Counted from the first letter of the stretch, positions 7,088-15,405 are shown. The stretch is DNA of 64,000 bases from Winogradskyella helgolandensis (GCF_013404085.1 NZ_JABFHO010000001.1:1611001-1675000); one strand, 5' to 3'. Program-made: numbers and translations. The notes: generated from the letters alone by a model not told the origin.

Positions 7088-7783
7088 TTATTCCAACTTT
7101 AAAATTCTACTTTTATTTGAAAGTGTATTGATGCACAACAGTTGATTGTTTAAGACATTATTTTCATTACAAATAATTTTATAGCATTCTATTACTTGAT
7201 AATTCGCAACGGTTTGAACTACAAAAGGGAGAACACCAGAGGCTTCACAGTTTTCAACTTTTAATAATGAATTAATATTTTGGAATATATGGTGAAAGGG
7301 TTTACTGTTTTTATAGTTAAAAACACCGACTTGACCTTCGAATCCTTGGACTCCACCAAAAATCATCGGTTTATTAATAGATTCACAAGTTTTACTAATA
7401 GCGTAACGTGCTATATAATTGTCTGTGCAATCAACAATAATATCAGCACTCTTTAAAATGTTAATTCCGTTTTGAGTTGTTATATAATCTTGAATGCATG
7501 TGATGTTGAGATCATCAAATATCTCTAATAAAGCATCTTTAGCTGTTTGGACTTTTGATGCTCCGATATGAGACTTCGTAAATAGAATTTGTCGCGCAAC
7601 ATTAGACCGTTCTATATGGTCATTATCAGCTAGTACTAAATTTTGGATTCCTAATCGGGTTAATCCCATAGCAACAGAACAACCTAATCCACCAAGTCCT
7701 ACAACAGCAATTCTAGAATTTTTTAGCTGATGCATTTTTTCTTTTCCTATACATTTTTCATGTACTTCAAAAAATGAGGTCAT
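7088..7783 (-). CDS. ThiF/MoeB/HesA-type E1-like adenylyltransferase
   Basis: This 231-residue Rossmann-fold protein has the E1 hallmarks: nucleotide-binding GLGGLG (29-34), the conserved SNVARQ (60-65) and GASKV (74-78) segments that contact ATP, and DCTDN (118-122), whose Asp activates the C-terminal glycine of a ubiquitin-like partner. Cys179 in NCEASGVL aligns with the conserved thiol-forming cysteine of MoeB and ThiF. The two CxxC zinc motifs of MoeB are absent: SKPFHH replaces the first and the C-terminal pair is missing. The protein is thus a minimal E1 without the zinc site. Its ATG overlaps the stop of the DUF4132 gene by one base (TAATG), which implies translational coupling. Its likely substrate is the Gly-Gly protein that starts the operon. 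Confidence 0.88.
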   Translation of the reverse strand: MTSFFEVHEKCIGKEKMHQLKNSRIAVVGLGGLGCSVAMGLTRLGIQNLVLADNDHIERSNVARQILFTKSHIGASKVQTAKDALLEIFDDLNITCIQDYITTQNGINILKSADIIVDCTDNYIARYAISKTCESINKPMIFGGVQGFEGQVGVFNYKNSKPFHHIFQNINSLLKVENCEASGVLPFVVQTVANYQVIECYKIICNENNVLNNQLLCINTLSNKSRILKLE

Positions 7784-10368
7784 TAGCTTCTTTTAATTTG
7801 ACTTAAAATGGTTGTGTCGGTTATTTTAGTGTCCTCAGCTAGAAGAAAAGCCTTACTTAAAACAATGGATAAACCTTTATCACCTTCAAAAGGAATAAAT
7901 AATTTGTCAGTTGATTTATTAGGTGATCTAGAAGGCACAATACATAAATATTGATCGTTAGGCTCCATCAAGATATTTCCACTACCAATATGTATTTTGT
8001 AGGTTCTTATAGTTCCCTGAACAATTAAAAATTTACCATCAATAGTAGCTTTGTCTTTAATTTTACTTAGCCTTGGAAGTAATCTTTCAAGAATAGATTT
8101 TCGGGTTTTTGCAATTTCTGTTAAATCCCCAAATGAATAGGATGTCCAATAATCTCTATGCGTTTGTCTATCTCCATTATTATCTTGCCATTCTGGGTCA
8201 TTTCCGACACTACATACTCCAACAAACAAATCGACATCGCGCATAATTTCCGAAAAAACAATTTTTGGAACATCAATTAGATTTATGACATGGCCATCAG
8301 CATTTTTAAACTTTACTTGATCTGTGGCAACATATAGCCAAATTCCAGCATCGTTATAAGCATCGTGGTCATTGAGTTCATCAATCCAATATTCCGCAGT
8401 TATTTGGTGTTCAGGTAAATATTTTGAACACAATTCGTCATCACGCCCATCATCATAAGCTCCCATTAATGAATATTTCCAACCACGAAGTCCCGCAAGG
8501 GCATTAAATTGGTGTTGTTTTAAAATATGAGCCGCCATTCTGTTAGAATAGGTTTGCGTATTAATTTCTGCGTCTGTTAAAATATAAAGCTCACGAAAAG
8601 CTTGCTTAATAGGTTGTTTTAATTCTAAGTCTATAATTCTGTCTCGCCAAGCTACAATTTCCTTTTCAGTAGCAAATACAGGGTGCCATAGTTGCACGGT
8701 ACACGTATCATCAATCCAATCAATAATTTCACCATGAGCATTTTGCCATGTATTATCTATCCATAAAACAGAAGTAGATTGTGTTTCATTTTTAATTGTC
8801 CAAATAAGTTTTGTTGCAATAGGATTGACTAAACCATGATTTAAATAGTACTTTTTAAAAGAAGGAAAATCCCAACTTCTATTGAGAATAAATTGATTAT
8901 CAATTCTTTGTTTTTGAGCTGAATATACCTTTTGGATTTCTTTGATTTCCTTACGTAATTCTTTAAGTTGATTGCTTAGCTTTGTAGAGTTTTTAACAGT
9001 TGATGGTACAGATTTCATACTCTTACCATCGGGTTTTATCCATTGTTGGTTGACCTTGCTTTCTGTGATAGAAATATTGAGACTATAGTCTTCAAACAAA
9101 ACAGATTTAATTCCACCTTCTAATTGAAAATCGGGAACAGCCATTTCCTTAAGTTCTTCAACTGAAACGTTATATTTTTTGGCACCTTCTATAAGATACT
9201 TGTCAATGCTCTTCTTAACGTTGTTTTGTTTTAGTTTTAATTTTATTCGAGATAAAGCACCTAATCCGTCTTTTCCTCTCATATTGCCCATAACGTAGAT
9301 GCATGCGTTGCCTATAGCAGCTGCTGCTGGACCAACTCCTGGCATTTTAGTATACGATTTTTCAAGCAGTTTGCTTAATATATGTAATGTTTCTTTATCC
9401 GAAAAGGGAGACATTGTCCAGATAATGCCTTTAATAAATTGTTTGCTAGGATCGCATAAATATGAATATTGCGTGTACTCTCTTACTTCATTTGAATATG
9501 TATAAGTCTCTGTTTTTTCTGAAATAGAATGACTTACAGCAATGGAAAGAATCTCTTGAGCAATTTTTCGATACTTATTTTTTCCAATAGCATTTATTAA
9601 CTTTTCTGTTTGTGCTTGAAATTTTTTAGAAGGTTTAGAGCTTGTAGCATCATAGGTTAAGAATAATAATTGATGAAGTTCATTTACATTTTCACCACTA
9701 TGATTAACAATCGCGTTTACTTCGTTTCCAATATCATTTGTTTTTAATATAAACGGGACAAATTCTCCGTCGACTTGTACTATTTTACTCAATTTTGAAA
9801 CTGATTTCTTAAGATCACTTCCCCAATAACTAGTGGTGGTATCGGTAAGACTATTCCATTCCAACATGCTTTTAATAAAGTTAGATAATTCATCCGATAG
9901 TCCTTCTTTTTTAATAGTGCGCTCAATTTGTTGAATAGCGTAGTTTGTTGGAAAATCACTTAGAGAAAAACCATAGGCGTTTCTATTTAAAGCTATAATT
10001 TTTTCATTGACTAATTCAAATAGACTTATCCATTCTTTCTCGGTATAATCAAGATTTCTGCGCATTAATCCATTTAATATTGCAAATGCAGTCAAGCGAT
10101 ACCTATAGATATCATTGTCTCTCTTTTTTACTGATTTTTGTTGATTTTCAAATTCTTTGTTGAGGATTTCTTCAATGTAATTGACACTATCTATAATATA
10201 TTGTTTTTGGTAGGTCTTAGATTCTTTTTTTAAATTCTCATATTCGGAATTTCCAGAAAGATCATTAGAGCTGTAAACATAATTTACTGTAGAATTTATT
10301 TTAGTAATAATGTCATCAACATAATTAAATTCTGATGGCGTTATTTTTTTCTTGAAGATATTAAACAT
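7783..10368 (-). CDS. DUF4132 (MolR-like) large protein
   Basis: The 861-residue protein has no signal peptide or membrane segment and is predicted cytoplasmic. The N-terminal two thirds look mostly helical. The C-terminal third matches the DUF4132 pattern as I know it: KQAFRELYILTDAE followed by NRMAAHILKQHQFNALAGLRGW (about 585-630), and an end with RTYKIHIGSGNILM (about 787-801) and FIPFEGDKGLSIVLSKAFLLA (about 824-843). E. coli YehI/MolR is the best-known relative, and its biochemical role is not established. Lying between a Gly-Gly ubiquitin-like gene (11-base gap) and an E1 gene (1-base overlap), it could be the ligation target, an E2/E3-like factor or an effector. No catalytic motif is evident, so function remains unknown. 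Confidence 0.82.
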   Translation of the reverse strand: MFNIFKKKITPSEFNYVDDIITKINSTVNYVYSSNDLSGNSEYENLKKESKTYQKQYIIDSVNYIEEILNKEFENQQKSVKKRDNDIYRYRLTAFAILNGLMRRNLDYTEKEWISLFELVNEKIIALNRNAYGFSLSDFPTNYAIQQIERTIKKEGLSDELSNFIKSMLEWNSLTDTTTSYWGSDLKKSVSKLSKIVQVDGEFVPFILKTNDIGNEVNAIVNHSGENVNELHQLLFLTYDATSSKPSKKFQAQTEKLINAIGKNKYRKIAQEILSIAVSHSISEKTETYTYSNEVREYTQYSYLCDPSKQFIKGIIWTMSPFSDKETLHILSKLLEKSYTKMPGVGPAAAAIGNACIYVMGNMRGKDGLGALSRIKLKLKQNNVKKSIDKYLIEGAKKYNVSVEELKEMAVPDFQLEGGIKSVLFEDYSLNISITESKVNQQWIKPDGKSMKSVPSTVKNSTKLSNQLKELRKEIKEIQKVYSAQKQRIDNQFILNRSWDFPSFKKYYLNHGLVNPIATKLIWTIKNETQSTSVLWIDNTWQNAHGEIIDWIDDTCTVQLWHPVFATEKEIVAWRDRIIDLELKQPIKQAFRELYILTDAEINTQTYSNRMAAHILKQHQFNALAGLRGWKYSLMGAYDDGRDDELCSKYLPEHQITAEYWIDELNDHDAYNDAGIWLYVATDQVKFKNADGHVINLIDVPKIVFSEIMRDVDLFVGVCSVGNDPEWQDNNGDRQTHRDYWTSYSFGDLTEIAKTRKSILERLLPRLSKIKDKATIDGKFLIVQGTIRTYKIHIGSGNILMEPNDQYLCIVPSRSPNKSTDKLFIPFEGDKGLSIVLSKAFLLAEDTKITDTTILSQIKRS

Positions 10369-10379
10369 GTCTGTTAGAT

Positions 10380-10763
10380 TTATCCACCAACTAATGGTGT
10401 TAATTTAATGAATGATACGGTTGTAGATTTATCGACAAGTACTTTTTGATTTACATTTTCTACTTGTTGGTCATCTACTATTAAAATAAAGGCATTAGTA
10501 TTAAAAGCATCTAAAGCAATATATAATTGTTTTTCAGTATCTATGGATTGGGTCTTTTTATTATTTAATTTGGATTCTAGTTTACTTGGTGTAACTAAGC
10601 CATTTTTATAGGATTCTACATTGTTCTCATACCGTGTAATCTCCAATTCTATTCTAGCTTTTATAAGTTCAGAAACTGTAATATATTCTTCATTAAATTT
10701 AAGTGTTATCTCATTTAAAATATCACCAGCTGCACTTTCGTCTTGAATTGTTATTGTATTCAT
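10380..10763 (-). CDS. Ubiquitin-like protein with C-terminal Gly-Gly
   Basis: The 127-residue protein ends SFIKLTPLVGG, the same kind of tail as ThiS, MoaD and processed ubiquitin. A beta-grasp order is visible: strands in DILNEITLKFNEEYITV, a helix at SELIKARIELEITRYENN, a charged insert (about 50-85), then strands AFILIVDDQQV and VSFIKLTPLVGG. It is longer than ThiS or MoaD (65-90 residues) because of the insert. Nothing follows the Gly-Gly, so no protease is needed for maturation. It is the first gene of an operon with the DUF4132 and E1-like genes, and adenylation of its terminal glycine by that E1 is a direct prediction. A sulfur-carrier role is the main alternative to protein conjugation. 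Confidence 0.78.
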   Translation of the reverse strand: MNTITIQDESAAGDILNEITLKFNEEYITVSELIKARIELEITRYENNVESYKNGLVTPSKLESKLNNKKTQSIDTEKQLYIALDAFNTNAFILIVDDQQVENVNQKVLVDKSTTVSFIKLTPLVGG

Positions 10764-10811
10764 AAAAAGGAAATTTATTTGAGAAGTAAGTTATTAAATT
10801 TATAATAGAGG

Positions 10812-10845
10812 TCTATCTTTTTTAGATTAAATTTTAATAGATAGA
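10812..10845. promoter_or_regulatory. Inverted repeat upstream of the ubiquitin-like operon
   Basis: TCTATCT (10812-10818) and AGATAGA (10839-10845) are exact reverse complements separated by 20 AT-rich bases, 49-82 bases upstream of the operon's first ATG. The spacing of almost two helical turns between half-sites would suit a dimeric regulator, but a hairpin or chance in AT-rich DNA is also possible. No clear TTTG/TAnnTTTG promoter pair could be found here. Confidence 0.3.
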
Positions 10846-10878
10846 TTTTTATAATTAATTGAAGGGTTTGAATTTCAG

Positions 10879-11050
10879 TATTAAGCATAAAAAAGCCTAT
10901 CTAAAAGACAGGCTCTATTCTTAAAAAGATTGTAAGGTATATAATTATATAACTTTTACGTTCACTGCGTTTAATCCTTTTTTTTCTTCTGCTAAATCGA
11001 ATTCTACATTATCACCTTCTCTAATCTCATCGACTAAACCAGAAATATGT
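10879..11050 (-). pseudogene. Truncated 3' copy of the cold-shock gene with its terminator (direct repeat, left copy)
   Basis: These 172 bases match 15234-15405 with six substitutions and no gaps (about 96.5 percent identity). The coding part (10945-11050) covers the last 34-35 codons of the cold-shock protein, ending AVNVKVI and a TAA stop. There is no start codon and no 5' half, because similarity stops abruptly at 11050. The copied terminator hairpin (10894-10914) still faces the ubiquitin-like operon and would block read-through into it. Confidence 0.9.
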
Positions 11051-11053
11051 TCA

Positions 11054-11287
11054 AGAATTTAATGAGTTGGAAGCCATTTCTATTGATGCAGCCAACTTTA
11101 CGGAAAGTTATGAAGCTATCGAAAAAGCCATAAAAACTATTCAAGAAGATTACTTTAAATATACCGGTAATGATTATTGAAAGCGAGAATATGCCACACA
11201 ATTCCTTTAAATTCAACTTTAGAATAAACCATGATTCCTTCGACTGAGAAAGTAGAAGCTAAGATAGAAACGATCCTAAAATACTAA
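11054..11287 (+). pseudogene. Decayed fragment of a 2-oxoacid dehydrogenase E1 gene
   Basis: The plus strand encodes SIDAANFTESYEAIEKA, matching SIDGANFTESYDALEKV inside the intact E1 (about nucleotides 5670-5730). It then jumps directly to the E1 C-terminus (SENMP, PLNSTLE, TMIPSTEKVEAKIE, stop at 11285-11287). Some 400 codons between these parts are missing, there is a one-base insertion after ATGCC near 11194, and a CAA-to-TAA stop near 11224. Nucleotide identity to the intact gene looks like about 75-80 percent, so this is not a recent copy of it but a remnant of a diverged E1. It has the same orientation as the intact gene 4 kb away and abuts the truncated cold-shock copy. Confidence 0.85.
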
Positions 11288-11291
11288 AAAT

Positions 11292-14200
11292 TTATTGTTG
11301 AATAATTAACTTTTTAGCTCGTTTCGTATTAGTCTCTGATTCTATTAATTCAATAATATACATACCAGCAGTTAATTCTGTGATGTCAATAAATTGACTG
11401 GTTTGAGCACTATCTAAAGCATTTGAAAGGATTATTCTTCCATTCACATCGTATAGCTTAAAACTTGTTTGGTTTTGTAATTGACCAATCACTTCAATAG
11501 TTCTGTTAGTATTATTAGCATAAACTATTAATTTTTCTAAAGGTTGCTCTACAATATTAAGCTGGTTAGATTCTAGTCTTAAATAAAAACGACCTGTACC
11601 AGAAATTTGCTCTAATGGAATAATGGTATAATCTGAATTATTTAGTAATGTTATTTCGTTAGTTAAGGTGTCTTCGAGATATAAATTAACTGTATTTGGA
11701 AGTGTTGATTCTAAAATACTAAACGTTAAAGACTCATTTGCATTTGCATGAAGGCCTAATGGAATTACCAAATCTGATAAATCATTTGAATTAAAAGTTT
11801 GTAAAGCAATTGGCCTACCAATATTATCTTGTAATAAATTAGAATACAAAGAAAAACTAGGAGGTGTTTCACCCCAAATCTCAGCATCATATCCTGGGTC
11901 TAAACCTAAACTTGCATTATCGTTGAAATAAAAATCGGTATGATACTCCTTATCTAAAGCGTTAATTTTTAGTTTCAGGTAGGTGAGGATATTTTCGTTT
12001 CGTCCTAAAATAAAATCATCATCATTAGCGACTCTTCTCATACTTGATGTGAAAGCGATGTCTCCAGATGCTTCAGCTTTTACAAAAAAGCCTTGTCCTG
12101 GAGCTATTACAGTCGTAGCTGTTGTTGTCGCTAAATTTAAAATTGTCCAACCGTCTGTAGCATAACCATCATAGCCATAAACACCGACAGCATTTTCATT
12201 AATTAGACCAGAGTTTGCTAAGTCATTTAAAAAATCTTGAGCATTTATATAACTTGGGTAAGGGTTCCCAATAAGATTCCAATTGTTAGCACCACCAAAT
12301 ACGATAGGAGTATTAACAGAAGTAGTTTCAACATTCCCTGTGAACGAAAAATCAGACCCATCGGTCGATCCCGCTACATAACCAATTCCTGCCGACAATG
12401 TATTACTATCTTCGTTTGGTGTATAGTAAACGTAATTTCCAGCTGTTGAATCAAATATTCCAAATAAAAAGGCAGGATTATCATTTAAAGTTCCTGACAA
12501 AATATTTGAATTTTCAGCTCTAAAATCCCCAAATGTCTGTCCAGTTACAGGCGCACTTACTAGGTCATTATTAGAAGTAGTTGTTACGGTCTCTGTGGTT
12601 CCTGTGGCACTACTTACATGACGTTTGTAAATTACATCACCAGAACTTGTACCTTCTACAATTAAACTAGAATACTTTGACGATATAGATTGGAGAGTAA
12701 CATTACCATAAGTAACTAAATTTCCATGTACCGTAAGGCTTCCTCCTTCTTTAATAATCACAGATCCATAAATTGATACGGTAAGATCGTTCACTTCTAT
12801 ATTTTCATCTTCATTAATTGTATACGTCCCTCTACCTACATATACATCTACCGTATCTGTTGTTAATGAGGGAACATTGTTATTTTTCCATGAATCGTTA
12901 CAATAAAGATACGCTTCCGCTGGAAGACTAGAAATACAGTCAGCATCTATAATATCCTTATTTAAAACCTTATTAAAAAGTATTTGGTGACCGTCATCGT
13001 TAAGGTGCGCTCCGTCACCATAATCTAAATTATCTAAAATGGTTCCGTCAGTATCAGCAATATCGGTCCAGAAATCAATGGAGTACGTTCCATATGTAGA
13101 AATTATAGCATCCCTAACATCAATTTGATCTTGTGTCTGTGTTGCAGATGCAAAATAGCGCGGTTGCGTGGTTGTAATCCATATTGGAACTGCATTAATA
13201 ACAGCTTCATTGTATAGCGTTGCAAAATTATTTAATTGATCCGCAACAGAGTATCCGTTTGAGGTATCATTTGAAGGTAAATTTACAATAATACCAATAG
13301 GGTTGTTTGAAATAGCCTTTGTAATATTTCTTTCAGTATCGATTGTTACTGCGACTTCACTAGGAATTGAAGTGCCTGTTGGTAGCACATGATTTGTTGT
13401 ATAACCACCTTTTCCGTAATTAATAACATTTATTCTAGTATCATTTTGAAAAAGTGCTTTGGCGTATAGGTTTACCCATGCAAATTCAGGTGAAGACGCT
13501 CCAGTACCTTCAGCCGTTGAAGATCCTATAACTACAATATTTCTACTTGTGTTATCACTAGATATCTCAAAAACAGTATCACTTGTATCACTAATTAAGC
13601 TAGATGTTGCTCTTACCAAGCAGTTTTCTGAAGGCGTGTTTGGTATCGTCCAACTATAACTATTTGTTGTATATGGAACCGTTGCAATTGCACTCCATGA
13701 CGCTCCATTATCAATAGAATATTCTAAATCGATGTCTGAACTAAGACTTGTAGAATCCCACATTATTTCAGGTGTTTTACCAACTTGCCAAAACTCATCT
13801 CCATTTGGGCTCTTTAATGTTAATGACGTTTGTGGTGTATAATCTAATACCATAGCACCTAAATAGAAAAAACCAGAAGTATTAGTGTTGTTTGGACCTG
13901 GTGATACTGTTACTTTTAATGTACCATCTGCCTTAGGACTTATACTAGTTGATACTGTATTATTTTGGTTATTAGCAATATCTAAGAATACTGTTTCTGT
14001 TGTTAAACCCTCAATTACGTATTGTGTTTCCTTGTTATCTGTAACTTCATAATCTAATCGAGATGCGTAAATTGTGATGTTAAACACATCATTTGGGTTT
14101 AGATCACTAAATTCTATAGCACCAGTTGGTTCTGTTTTTTCTATAAATTCGGTTATGTTTCCAAAAAAGCTATCTGCTGTTGCTGTGCTCGGTAAACCTA

Positions 14201-15038
14201 AACTAGTGCCAGATGCTGTTGTTCCGTCTTCATTAAAATAATTAAAACTGTCGGTAACAGAAACATCTATTGTAGTTGTAGTTCCTCCTTTATTTATTAG
14301 ATTATTTACGTTTCCTGTAATAAATGGATCGGTTAAATTATTCCATGGAGTGCTACTTTGATTAGCGCTAGATCCAAAATCTATAAGTAAAGCGTTATCA
14401 GAATATACAGGTGTATCAACACTGTATTCTAGCTCAATTACTCCTAGATAGAAATAACCAGAAGCGTTATCGTTATTTGGTCCTGTTGAAACATTTATGG
14501 TAATTGTGCCATTAGCTTTAGGATAGAAAGAAGCTGTAGCAACGTTACTTGTATTTTCAGAAGCATCTAAATAAATTGTTTGTGTAGATTGCGCTTCAAT
14601 TGTATAAGACGTTTCTCTATTGTCGGACACTCCTGTACGTGATGCAAATACTGAAATAGTGTATTGTTTGCCTACAATTAGATTATTAAAAGTTAAAGAA
14701 CTACTATCGGAAGACATCCCATAAAAACTGTCACTTGTTGCAGACTCTTCAAAATTTAGACTAGCATCTGGCGACGCAGTTCCGCTCGAATTAATTCCTT
14801 CAAAAGCATCAACAATTGAGAAACCTATTCCTGTTTCTACACTATTAGAATTTATAAGGTTTCCAATGGTACCTGAAACATCATTTGTTATATTATTCCA
14901 AGGGGAAGCACTTTCGTTTGCACCAAGACTTCCAAAATCAATATAAATAGTTTCGGTTTGAGCAGAAATAGAATGTACTGAGAAGCAAAAAAGTAAGAAT
15001 ACAAGGATTCTAACTTTTATAGGAAAAGTTATTTTCAT
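11292..15038 (-). CDS. Secreted multidomain SGNH/GDSL hydrolase with type IX secretion sorting domain
   Basis: The 1248-residue protein begins with a signal peptide ending near SISAQ. Two similar beta-rich modules follow (about 28-205 and 215-400), each opening with I/L-x-DFGS and SPWNN and ending FYLG. Next comes a module like the Ser/Thr-rich wall-anchor domain family (LKSPNGDEFWQVGKTPEIMW, about 405-490). An SGNH hydrolase domain (about 497-700) carries VVIGSSTAEGTG with the nucleophile serine and DGAHLNDDGH with the catalytic Asp/His. Further beta-rich regions lead to a T9SS C-terminal domain (about 1170-1248, with KLYDVNGRII and LTAGMYIIEL). It is predicted to be exported and to deacylate a glycan or other ester. 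It is the only intact gene between the 172-bp direct repeats. Confidence 0.82.
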   Translation of the reverse strand: MKITFPIKVRILVFLLFCFSVHSISAQTETIYIDFGSLGANESASPWNNITNDVSGTIGNLINSNSVETGIGFSIVDAFEGINSSGTASPDASLNFEESATSDSFYGMSSDSSSLTFNNLIVGKQYTISVFASRTGVSDNRETSYTIEAQSTQTIYLDASENTSNVATASFYPKANGTITINVSTGPNNDNASGYFYLGVIELEYSVDTPVYSDNALLIDFGSSANQSSTPWNNLTDPFITGNVNNLINKGGTTTTIDVSVTDSFNYFNEDGTTASGTSLGLPSTATADSFFGNITEFIEKTEPTGAIEFSDLNPNDVFNITIYASRLDYEVTDNKETQYVIEGLTTETVFLDIANNQNNTVSTSISPKADGTLKVTVSPGPNNTNTSGFFYLGAMVLDYTPQTSLTLKSPNGDEFWQVGKTPEIMWDSTSLSSDIDLEYSIDNGASWSAIATVPYTTNSYSWTIPNTPSENCLVRATSSLISDTSDTVFEISSDNTSRNIVVIGSSTAEGTGASSPEFAWVNLYAKALFQNDTRINVINYGKGGYTTNHVLPTGTSIPSEVAVTIDTERNITKAISNNPIGIIVNLPSNDTSNGYSVADQLNNFATLYNEAVINAVPIWITTTQPRYFASATQTQDQIDVRDAIISTYGTYSIDFWTDIADTDGTILDNLDYGDGAHLNDDGHQILFNKVLNKDIIDADCISSLPAEAYLYCNDSWKNNNVPSLTTDTVDVYVGRGTYTINEDENIEVNDLTVSIYGSVIIKEGGSLTVHGNLVTYGNVTLQSISSKYSSLIVEGTSSGDVIYKRHVSSATGTTETVTTTSNNDLVSAPVTGQTFGDFRAENSNILSGTLNDNPAFLFGIFDSTAGNYVYYTPNEDSNTLSAGIGYVAGSTDGSDFSFTGNVETTSVNTPIVFGGANNWNLIGNPYPSYINAQDFLNDLANSGLINENAVGVYGYDGYATDGWTILNLATTTATTVIAPGQGFFVKAEASGDIAFTSSMRRVANDDDFILGRNENILTYLKLKINALDKEYHTDFYFNDNASLGLDPGYDAEIWGETPPSFSLYSNLLQDNIGRPIALQTFNSNDLSDLVIPLGLHANANESLTFSILESTLPNTVNLYLEDTLTNEITLLNNSDYTIIPLEQISGTGRFYLRLESNQLNIVEQPLEKLIVYANNTNRTIEVIGQLQNQTSFKLYDVNGRIILSNALDSAQTSQFIDITELTAGMYIIELIESETNTKRAKKLIIQQ

Positions 15039-15233
15039 AATAAGTAGGGTTTAATTAAGAAAACTAGATTTTGGGGCTCTAATTCAGGACGAAAGTACTA
15101 TTTATTTTTGAAACTAAATATATTTTAATTTTCTAATGCCTTTATTATCAAAAGACAGAGCAGGTGCTTTGATAAAGAATTAACACTATTACTTTGTGGT
15201 ATGTATATGAAAGTAAGAAATTAAGTATGTAAA

Positions 15234-15405
15234 TATTAAGCATAAAAAAGCCTATCTAAAAGACAGGCTCTATTCTTAAAAAGATTGTAAGATATATAAT
15301 TATATAACTTTTACATTAACTGCGTTTAATCCTTTTTTTCCTTCTGCTAAATCGAATTCTACATTATCTCCTTCTCTAATCTCATCGACTAAACCAGAAA
15401 TGTGT
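15234..15405. repeat. Direct repeat, right copy (3' end of the intact cold-shock gene)
   Basis: This is the partner of 10879-11050, in the same orientation and offset by exactly 4355 bases. Here it forms the 3' part of a complete cold-shock gene plus its terminator. The two copies bracket the E1 fragment and the SGNH hydrolase gene, an arrangement like the attL/attR of an element inserted into the 3' end of a gene, or a duplication scar. Confidence 0.88.
15243..15269 (-). terminator. Rho-independent terminator of the cold-shock gene
   Basis: AGCCTATCT and AGACAGGCT (15249-15257 and 15261-15269) form a 9-bp stem with one mismatch and a 3-base loop. On the minus strand it is followed by six U residues. 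The same hairpin exists in the truncated copy at 10888-10914. Confidence 0.85.

Noticed and set aside
7088..7783. Housekeeping MoeB or ThiF
   Set aside because: Both zinc motifs are absent and no molybdopterin or thiamine genes are nearby; the partner lies in the same operon.
11034..11216. Minus-strand 60-residue ORF across the scar
   Set aside because: The meaningful similarity is on the plus strand, to the dehydrogenase E1 gene; the minus-strand ORF is its shadow.
10879..15405. Composite transposon or insertion sequence
   Set aside because: No transposase, no terminal inverted repeats and no short target duplication are visible; only long direct repeats of a host gene are present.
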